Assembly: GCA_045540335.1 (NCBI GenBank)
Contig: JAZQHC010000042.1
Span: forward strand, 1-24,922
From: RGIG7213 sp045540335
GTDB lineage: Bacteria; Bacillota; Clostridia; Oscillospirales; CAG-272
Direction of reading: 5' to 3'
DNA: 24,922 bases
Shown one piece after another: positions 15,596 through 22,107 of the stretch. The translations under genes were made by a program, and so were the position numbers. Position 1 is the first letter of the stretch; every line of letters begins with the position of its first letter. The notes beneath the pieces are model-generated. The model saw only the letters and a list, made by a program, of their open reading frames with translations. It was not told the origin of the DNA and did not search any database.

Positions 15596-16879
15596 ATGAA
15601 ACTGTTCAAAGGGTGCGGCTTTACTGCTTTGGCAGCGGCGCTTTTACTGTCGATTTCAGCTTGCTTCGGCACAAATACCCCGCAAACCGACGGCGTTGCG
15701 GAAAGCACGTCATCAAACGCACAAAGCGAAGGTGTTCAAACACAAGCACAAACAAGCGCGCAAACTACCGCCGTTTCTGATTCTGAAGCAGAAACGATCA
15801 CCCCGCCTGAGGATCCTGTAAGAATAAGCTTTATCGGCATGGGCGATAATCTTATCCACGGTTGTATATACCGCCAGTCTGAAACCTCAAACGGAAGGTA
15901 CGATTTTCTGCCGAAATATGCCGACGTTGCCGATATGATAAGCAATGCCGATGTTGCGTATATAAATCAGGAAACGCCGATGTGCGGCGAAAAATACGGC
16001 TATTCAAACTATCCTCAATTCAATACGCCACAGCAAATGGGGCACGACCTTGTTACACTTGGCTTTGACGTTATTTGTCTTGCAAACAATCACGTGCTTG
16101 ATAAAACGTCAAAAGGGCTTGAAGATATGCTTGACTTTACCGATACGCTGAACGCGATGATTATAGGCGCATTTAGAAGCAAGGCCGATTCGGAAAATAT
16201 CCGAATTTTAGAGTGTGAAGGGATTAAAATAGGCTTTTTGGCTTATACGTACGATACTAATATTGCCCCTTCGAAATCAAGCGAGGCTTACGTGCCGTAT
16301 ATCGGGTACGAGATCGAAGATACGGAAGAATACGTTATAGATGTCGAAAAAATTACGAAAGACGTTAAAAAAGCAAAGAAAGAAAGCGATATTCTTATAG
16401 TTTCCATGCACTGGGGGGCAGAAAATAAAAGCAAGGTAAATTCCATGCAAGCAGAAGCTGCACAGCTTCTTGCAGACCTCGGTGTTGACGTTATATTGGG
16501 CCACCATCCGCACGTTGTTCAGCCGATAGAATGGATAAAAGGCAATGGCGGCGGAAAAACGCTTTGCTACTATTCCCTCGGTAACGGCATAAACGCGCAG
16601 GATTACCTTAAAAACATGGTTGGAATAACGGCAGCCTTTGATATCGTGCGTGATGAAAACGGCACGCATATAGAAAACGCAAGCTGCATACCTACGTTTT
16701 CCTATCTTACACCGCACTACAAAAACGTACAGCTGTATTTACTTGAAAATTTAACAGAAAAAATGGCGTCCGCGCATCACAGTAACAAATACGGTGATAA
16801 GGTTACGGTTGAAAACGCGTACAAGGTTATAACGGACGTGATAGACGGGGAATTTCTTCCCGACTATTTAAAAGATTGA
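15596..16879 (+). CDS. CapA-family lipoprotein (first of three tandem paralogues)
   Basis: This exported lipoprotein of 427 aa has a signal peptide ending in the lipobox SISAC (lipidated Cys23) and a Ser/Thr/Gln-rich tether to about residue 72. A CapA/PgsA-type poly-gamma-glutamate-synthesis domain follows, with a metallophosphoesterase-like fold. The conserved set is GDNLIHG (83-89), INQE (123-126), ANNH (163-166), SMHWG (270-274) and LGHHPHV (301-307), so all putative metal ligands are retained. It differs from its two neighbours after SLGN (327-330), where GINAQ replaces FLSTM, and in a shorter C-terminal half. It ends EFLPDYLKD. ATG follows ATGAGGT. No capBC/pgsBC synthase genes are nearby, so polyglutamate synthesis is not supported; CapA-domain proteins of unknown function are common in gut clostridia. 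It starts a likely six-gene operon. Confidence 0.9.
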   Translation: MKLFKGCGFTALAAALLLSISACFGTNTPQTDGVAESTSSNAQSEGVQTQAQTSAQTTAVSDSEAETITPPEDPVRISFIGMGDNLIHGCIYRQSETSNGRYDFLPKYADVADMISNADVAYINQETPMCGEKYGYSNYPQFNTPQQMGHDLVTLGFDVICLANNHVLDKTSKGLEDMLDFTDTLNAMIIGAFRSKADSENIRILECEGIKIGFLAYTYDTNIAPSKSSEAYVPYIGYEIEDTEEYVIDVEKITKDVKKAKKESDILIVSMHWGAENKSKVNSMQAEAAQLLADLGVDVILGHHPHVVQPIEWIKGNGGGKTLCYYSLGNGINAQDYLKNMVGITAAFDIVRDENGTHIENASCIPTFSYLTPHYKNVQLYLLENLTEKMASAHHSNKYGDKVTVENAYKVITDVIDGEFLPDYLKD

Positions 16880-16887
16880 ATTTGTAT

Positions 16888-18102
16888 ATGAATATGAAAA
16901 AAATTATATTAAAAATATTGTGCGGGGCTATTTGCACCTCGCTGTTACTGTGCGCCTGTACCGAACAGAATACCGATGCAGGGGCAAACACCTTGCAAAC
17001 AACGGAAGATGCAACAAACGATTCTGAAAGCGACGCATCAACAGAACCCGAAGAAGAAAGCGACGGCAAAATAACCGTTGTTGCCGTGGGCGACAATCTC
17101 GTACACGAGGCGGTGTATAATGATGCCGCCGCCAGGGCAAGAAAAGAAAACGCTAAAACTGAAGAGGGCTACTATTTCGACCCTATGTACGATAACGTAA
17201 AGCATATTATACAAAATGCAGACCTTGCGATAGTTAACCAAGAATCGCAAATATGCGGAAAAGGCTATAAAGCATCCGGATATCCTGCATTCTGTACACC
17301 TACGGATATGGGAAATACCCTTATGAACGTCGGCTTCAATGCTATCGTTACTGCCAATAACCATATGCTTGACATGGGCGACAAGGGGCTTCTCGGCACG
17401 GTAAATTATTGGAAAGACAAGCCCGTTATACAAGTTGGTATAGATTTATCCGAAGAAGATGCAAACGATATCGCCGTATTTGAACAAGACGGGATAAAGG
17501 TTGCCCTGCTTGCCTATACCGACGTATTGAACGGCTCTGTAAGCGACAGCGATTACGTAGGATATACTTATTACAGCTTCCGTACCGCATCGGAACAGAT
17601 AAGAAAGGCAAAGCAAGTTGCGGATATAGTCGTTGTTTCTATCCATTGGGGCGTTGAAAACACGTTCGAGCTTACGTCTGACCAGAAAACTATCGCAAGC
17701 CAGCTTACAAGGCTTGGGGCAGACGTTATTTTAGGCCATCACCCGCACGTTGTACAATCGGTTGAATGGATACAGGCAAATAACGGTAATAAGGCGCTTT
17801 GCGTTTACTCTTTGGGCAATTTCCTTTCAACTATGGTAAATCCGTATAACATGGTGGGAATGATCCTTCAATTTGATCTTGAACGCGGCGAATCCGGTGT
17901 AAGTGTACAAAACGTTCAGGTAATACCCACGGTAACGTTTTATACCAAATTTCGCGACGGCGTTTGTATTTATCTGCTTGAAGATTATACAAGAAATCTT
18001 GCGGCAAGACACGGCTGCAACATTCCTTCCTCGCCTGATACGTTCCGTTCCTACATAACGGATAATATCGCAGCAGAGTTTTTGCCCGATTATCTTAAAT
18101 AA
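16888..18102 (+). CDS. CapA-family lipoprotein (second of three tandem paralogues)
   Basis: A 404-aa exported lipoprotein. A short signal peptide ends in LLLCAC (Cys24), followed by an acidic Thr/Ser/Glu tether to about residue 58, then the CapA-type domain with VGDNLVHEAVY, VNQES, ANNHMLDMGD, SIHWG and LGHHPHVV. It is closest to the third paralogue: both have VHEAVY, NQESQ, NYWKDKPVI and SLGNFLST where the first gene differs. The start is uncertain: ATG 16888 or ATG 16894 (two residues shorter), or a TTG at 16876 overlapping the preceding stop. No Shine-Dalgarno is visible, so translation may be coupled to the upstream gene, whose stop ends 8 nt before. The C-terminus AEFLPDYLK matches the other two. 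Confidence 0.88.
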   Translation: MNMKKIILKILCGAICTSLLLCACTEQNTDAGANTLQTTEDATNDSESDASTEPEEESDGKITVVAVGDNLVHEAVYNDAAARARKENAKTEEGYYFDPMYDNVKHIIQNADLAIVNQESQICGKGYKASGYPAFCTPTDMGNTLMNVGFNAIVTANNHMLDMGDKGLLGTVNYWKDKPVIQVGIDLSEEDANDIAVFEQDGIKVALLAYTDVLNGSVSDSDYVGYTYYSFRTASEQIRKAKQVADIVVVSIHWGVENTFELTSDQKTIASQLTRLGADVILGHHPHVVQSVEWIQANNGNKALCVYSLGNFLSTMVNPYNMVGMILQFDLERGESGVSVQNVQVIPTVTFYTKFRDGVCIYLLEDYTRNLAARHGCNIPSSPDTFRSYITDNIAAEFLPDYLK

Positions 18103-18113
18103 AGAAAATAACA

Positions 18114-19409
18114 ATGAAAAATATTATAAAGAAAAGCATTATATCGCTATTGTGCTTTGCCGTTTTGCTTGGCGCGGCTTCATGTACGCCTGCTGATAAC
18201 ACAGGTACATCTGCACACGCAACTGATACGTTGCCAAACGGTCAAGCATCCACCTCTGCTTCAACCGACGGGAAAACGGAAACAAACGGCGAAACCGATG
18301 CACAGACAGAGCCTGTGCAAACAGACGACGGCGTTATTTCCTTCATTGCCGCAGGGGATAATCTCGTGCACGAGGCGGTATATACATTTGCGCAAACCCT
18401 TGCCGAAAGGGAAGAAAAAAGCGGATATCAATTTTCCCCCATGTACGACGACATAAAAAAAGTCGTTCAACAGGCGGATATCGCGATGATCAATCAAGAA
18501 TCGCAGGTTTGTACAAAGCCCCTCGAAGCATCAGGCTATCCGCGATTCGTAACGCCGCCTGAAATGGCAGATGCACTTTTAAACGCAGGCTTTAACGTTA
18601 TCGTAACGGCAAATAACCATATGCTTGATAACGGCGATGAAGGTATATTAAATACCATAAATTATTGGAAGGATAAGCCCGTAATAACCGTTGGTACATA
18701 CGACTGTAAAGAAGCTGCAGATGATATTGCCGTGTTTGAAGAAGACGGGTTCAAGATCGCCTTGCTGGCTTATACAGACGTTATAAACCATTGCGACGAT
18801 TACGACGATGCTGTAAAATCAAGTAAGTACGCAAAATATTCTTATTATAATTCCGAAACTGCAGAAGCACAGATAAAAACGGCAAACCAAATTGCAGATT
18901 TTGTTATAGTATCTATGCACTGGGGCGATGAGGACGAGTTTAAACCCGAATCTTCCCAAAAAGAAATCGCAAAGGATCTGGCAAAATGGGGTGCAGATGC
19001 TATAATAGGCCACCATTCACACGTTGTTCAGCCGATAGAATGGCTTGAAAACGACGGCAGAAAAACGCTTTGCGTGTATTCCTTGGGCAATTTTCTTTCA
19101 ACGATGCTGTATGCAAGAAATATGGTGGGAATGATGGTTTCCTTTGATATTGTTAAAAACGACGGTGATCCGTATATAGATAACGTAAAGGTTATCCCCA
19201 CCGTAACGAACTACGTAAACCATCCCACAAAGGACGACCTTAAATACCGTCAAGATGTTTACGTGTATTTGTTGGAGAATTATACAGAGAAAATGGCTGA
19301 AGACCACGGCTGCAACAGTAACGAGTCGAAGGCGGTTACTCTTAATAAACTAAAATCATATATAACAGACAATGTTTCGGCAGAATTTTTGCCGGGGTAT
19401 CTGCAATAG
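18114..19409 (+). CDS. CapA-family lipoprotein (third of three tandem paralogues)
   Basis: A 431-aa exported lipoprotein. The signal peptide ends in LGAASC (Cys24), followed by a Thr/Ser/Gln-rich tether to about residue 75, then a CapA-type domain with AGDNLVHEAVY, INQES, ANNHMLDNGD, SMHWGDED and IGHHSHVV. The last motif has HHSHV where the other two have HHPHV. The C-terminus SAEFLPGYLQ parallels the other two genes. The gap from the second paralogue is 11 nt and the ribosome binding site is weak (AAAGAAAA), in keeping with one transcript. Whether the three form a complex or bind different ligands cannot be seen. Confidence 0.9.
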   Translation: MKNIIKKSIISLLCFAVLLGAASCTPADNTGTSAHATDTLPNGQASTSASTDGKTETNGETDAQTEPVQTDDGVISFIAAGDNLVHEAVYTFAQTLAEREEKSGYQFSPMYDDIKKVVQQADIAMINQESQVCTKPLEASGYPRFVTPPEMADALLNAGFNVIVTANNHMLDNGDEGILNTINYWKDKPVITVGTYDCKEAADDIAVFEEDGFKIALLAYTDVINHCDDYDDAVKSSKYAKYSYYNSETAEAQIKTANQIADFVIVSMHWGDEDEFKPESSQKEIAKDLAKWGADAIIGHHSHVVQPIEWLENDGRKTLCVYSLGNFLSTMLYARNMVGMMVSFDIVKNDGDPYIDNVKVIPTVTNYVNHPTKDDLKYRQDVYVYLLENYTEKMAEDHGCNSNESKAVTLNKLKSYITDNVSAEFLPGYLQ

Positions 19410-19424
19410 GAGGGGATTAGGAAA

Positions 19425-20465
19425 ATGTCTTTATTATTGGACGAAATTTTACAGCAACCCGCAGTTTTAAGCGGAATCAAAGAAAAAAACGGCGGCGCGT
19501 TTTCACAAATAGCTGATGAATACCGCAAAAACGAATTAGACAGTATTTATTTCGTAGCAAGGGGCACAAGTGACCATGCTTGTATCTACGCACAGTACTT
19601 GTTTGCCATCTGCGGAGGAATTCCTTGTACACTGGGCACGCCCAGCGTAGTATCAAAATACGGTTCAGAGATAAAATTCTCTAACTCTGCGGTTATAGGT
19701 GTTTCGCAATCAGGCAAGGCAGAAGATGTTTTAACCGTTATACGTCAGGCGAACGCACAGGGCAAGCTTACCGTGGCGGTAACCAACGATGCGGAATCGC
19801 CCCTGGCAAAGGAAGCAAAATACCACCTTTACTGCAACGCAGGGGAAGAAAAAAGCATTGCCGCAACGAAAACGTTTACGTCGCAAATGTATATTCTTGC
19901 ACAGCTTTGTGCAGAAATAACGAAAAACGGCGAGCTTTGCAAAATTTTAGATAAAATCCCCGCCGAGCTTGGCAGTATGTTTTCATATATGCCCGCAACG
20001 GTTTCCAAAATTGCAGAAAGATACAGATTTTTGGATAGTGCGTTTGTTCTTGGCAGGGGCATGACGTACCCGATAGCACTTGAAGGCGCACTGAAGGTGC
20101 TTGAAACGAACCGTATAAGAATGAAGGGCAACGCAATAAGCGATTTTTACCACGGCCCGCTGGCACAGGTTGAAGAAAATGCCCTTGTTATAGTGCTTGC
20201 CGCACGCGGTCCCGTTTTCGACGATTCGCTTGCGATGATAACGCGCCTGCACGAGATCGGTGCCGAGGTACTTGCCATCACGGATGACGATCAGTTAGCA
20301 AAAGCAGAAAAGTTTGCCGTTAAAGTGCCGTGCCTTGGTTCTGATTTTGCAGCACCGTTCTTTATGGCACCCGTTATGCAGCTGTTTGCATGCTGCTTGG
20401 CAGACGTAAAGGGGTTAGATCCGAACCAATCCAAAGTTTTGAAGAAAGTAACAATTACAAAATAA
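19425..20465 (+). CDS. SIS-domain sugar isomerase/deaminase, GlmS-like without glutaminase domain
   Basis: This 346-aa cytoplasmic protein is made only of the two SIS domains that form the isomerase half of GlmS. Sugar-phosphate-binding motifs are present: ARGTSDHA (45-52), SQSGKAEDV (94-102) and EEKSIAATKT (141-150), then LEGALKVLE, YHGPLAQV (retaining the His equivalent to the ring-opening His of GlmS) and the C-terminal tail QSKVLKKVTITK. The N-terminal Cys-nucleophile glutaminase domain is absent, so glutamine-dependent glucosamine-6-P synthesis is unlikely. NagB-II-type glucosamine-6-phosphate deaminase or another amino-sugar-phosphate isomerase is more likely. The strong GGAGGGG site overlaps the end of the CapA-like gene 15 nt upstream, which ties it to that operon. 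Confidence 0.87.
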   Translation: MSLLLDEILQQPAVLSGIKEKNGGAFSQIADEYRKNELDSIYFVARGTSDHACIYAQYLFAICGGIPCTLGTPSVVSKYGSEIKFSNSAVIGVSQSGKAEDVLTVIRQANAQGKLTVAVTNDAESPLAKEAKYHLYCNAGEEKSIAATKTFTSQMYILAQLCAEITKNGELCKILDKIPAELGSMFSYMPATVSKIAERYRFLDSAFVLGRGMTYPIALEGALKVLETNRIRMKGNAISDFYHGPLAQVEENALVIVLAARGPVFDDSLAMITRLHEIGAEVLAITDDDQLAKAEKFAVKVPCLGSDFAAPFFMAPVMQLFACCLADVKGLDPNQSKVLKKVTITK

Positions 20466-20500
20466 TTAAATAATTTGATATTGAAAGGCAGGGATGATGT

Positions 20501-21607
20501 ATGAATGAATTACCTTACGGAGATTTGCAAGTGATCGGTATGCGCGGATGTGAAGAGTTTACAAAAGAGGTAGATCAACACATTTGCGAATGGAGAGGGC
20601 ACGAAAGGGACAGCTATCGGATAGAAGCTATTTGCCCGCGTTTCGGCACGGGAGAAGCGAAGGCTATCCTTAACGAATCACAAAGGGGCAAGGACGTTTA
20701 TATTATTTGCGACTGCTTCAACTACGGCGTAGAATATAAAATGTACGGCAAAACAGTGCCTATGTCGCCGGATGACCATTTTTCGGACCTTAAAAGAATA
20801 ATCGGTGCGATAGAAGGAAAGGCACGCAGAATATCCGTAATTATGCCCATGCTTTATGAAGGCCGTCAGCACAAGCGCTCTGCAAGAGAGTCGCTCGACT
20901 GTGCAATTGCACTTCAAGAAATCGTAAATATGGGTGTTGCAAACATCATCACTTTTGACGCACATGACCAAAGGGTGCAAAACGCAGTTCCGCTTTCCGG
21001 TTTTGACAGCGTTCAGCCTACGTATCAAATGATAAAGGCGTTTGTAAATAACATACCGGACGCATCGCTTAATTCCGGCGATACGATGATAATTTCCCCC
21101 GATGAAGGCGGAATGAGCAGATGTATGTACTACTCCTCCGTTCTTGGGTTAGAGCTTGGTATGTTCTATAAAAGAAGAAATTATACCGTAATCGTAGATG
21201 GTCGTAACCCGATCGAAGCACACGAGTTTCTCGGTAACGACGTAACAGGTAAAGACGTTATCATCGTTGACGATATGATATCCTCGGGCGAATCCGTTAT
21301 TGATATCGCGTATAAATTGAAGGAAAAGGGCGCAAAGCGTATATTCGTATTCGTTTCATTCGGCTTGTTCTGCAACGGCCTTGAAAAGTTTGATAAAGCA
21401 TATGAAGACGGATATATAAATAAAATATTTACAACCAACCTTATATACGGCACGCCCGAATTGCTTTCACGCCCGTGGTATCAACGCGTAAATATGTGTA
21501 AATACGTTGCGTATATTATAGACACGCTTAACAGAGATATGACGATAAGCGAATTGCTTAACCCCGTAACGAGAATACATAACCTTATGGCAAAAATAAA
21601 AAAATAA
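20501..21607 (+). CDS. Divergent ribose-phosphate pyrophosphokinase (PRPP synthetase)-like protein
   Basis: This 368-aa cytoplasmic protein has two tandem type I phosphoribosyltransferase folds, as in PRPP synthetase (ribose 5-phosphate + ATP to PRPP + AMP), but is about 50 residues longer than the usual ~315. Recognisable segments are RGKDVYIICD (62-71), MPMLYEGRQHKRSARES (115-131) in place of the YxRQDxKxxxREP catalytic block, TFDAHDQRVQ for MDLHAxQIQ (151-160), SPDEGG, YKRR, and the PRPP loop IVDDMISSGES (255-265) where canonical enzymes have VDDMIDTGGT. An insertion of about 16 residues follows residue 72. Catalytic competence is plausible but not certain. It lies 35 nt after the SIS gene and 18 nt before the next gene. 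Confidence 0.85.
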   Translation: MNELPYGDLQVIGMRGCEEFTKEVDQHICEWRGHERDSYRIEAICPRFGTGEAKAILNESQRGKDVYIICDCFNYGVEYKMYGKTVPMSPDDHFSDLKRIIGAIEGKARRISVIMPMLYEGRQHKRSARESLDCAIALQEIVNMGVANIITFDAHDQRVQNAVPLSGFDSVQPTYQMIKAFVNNIPDASLNSGDTMIISPDEGGMSRCMYYSSVLGLELGMFYKRRNYTVIVDGRNPIEAHEFLGNDVTGKDVIIVDDMISSGESVIDIAYKLKEKGAKRIFVFVSFGLFCNGLEKFDKAYEDGYINKIFTTNLIYGTPELLSRPWYQRVNMCKYVAYIIDTLNRDMTISELLNPVTRIHNLMAKIKK

Positions 21608-21625
21608 TAAGAAAGGGTAATTATA

Positions 21626-21928
21626 ATGGCACAAAAAACACTTCTGGAAGGGAAGTATCTTATGTACAGGGGCAAACCCCTCGTGCGTGAGAAAAATGCT
21701 ATCTGCTACGGCAGTATGGATGATAAATATATATTATTCCTTATAATATTAACGAATAAAACCGTTGGGCAAACGACCGTGCCCGACAGGGTAATAGTTC
21801 AAGTGGTAAGCACCGACCCCAATGCTGATGTACAAACAAAGGTATATCGCCAATGCGAAAAGCAAGGGCTGTACGAAGCCTTTGATATAGGTCTTATCTG
21901 GCTTGAAAGGGCAAATTCTGAAAAGTAA
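21626..21928 (+). CDS. Conserved-looking 100-aa protein of unknown function
   Basis: I do not recognise a family. The protein is soluble, without signal peptide or membrane helix, and appears to be a compact alpha/beta domain: LLEGKYLMYRGKPLVREKNAICYG, then DDKYILFLIILT, then PDRVIVQVVSTD, and a helical end YRQCEKQGLYEAFDIGLIWLERA. ATG is preceded by GAAAGGG at good spacing. It is the last gene of the operon, 18 nt after the PRPP-synthetase-like gene, and a strong terminator follows. It may be an accessory to its upstream neighbour; that is inference from position only. Confidence 0.8.
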   Translation: MAQKTLLEGKYLMYRGKPLVREKNAICYGSMDDKYILFLIILTNKTVGQTTVPDRVIVQVVSTDPNADVQTKVYRQCEKQGLYEAFDIGLIWLERANSEK

Positions 21929-21943
21929 AAAAAATCAAAAGGG

Positions 21944-21986
21944 GGAATTCGGTTAAAAGTGCCGAATTCCGCCAATTATTTTTATT
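21944..21986 (+). terminator. Rho-independent terminator closing the CapA-SIS-PRPP operon
   Basis: A 9-bp perfect stem, GGAATTCGG (21944-21952) with CCGAATTCC (21962-21970), has a 9-nt loop and is followed by a T-rich tail containing TTTTT (21979-21983). It marks the end of the transcription unit that begins near 15596. Confidence 0.85.
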
Positions 21987-22036
21987 AAAAAACACAATTT
22001 GTAAATGTAAATTCGTAAAAAGTTTTTTTGGCACTA

Positions 22037-22065
22037 TTGACAAATGAAATCCCCTATGATAAAAT
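22037..22065 (+). promoter_or_regulatory. Sigma-A promoter of the dockerin protein gene
   Basis: TTGACA (22037-22042), 17-bp spacer, TAAAAT (22060-22065). The predicted start is about 35 nt upstream of ATG 22108, which has a strong GAAGGAGGAA ribosome binding site. Confidence 0.85.
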
Positions 22066-22107
22066 TATCTTGGCGTAAGCTAAAAAAATAATAGAAGGAG
22101 GAACAAA

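Noticed and set aside
15596..19409. Poly-gamma-glutamate capsule biosynthesis locus
   Set aside because: Only CapA-like domains are present; no CapB ligase or CapC/CapE membrane genes are visible, so capsule synthesis is not supported.
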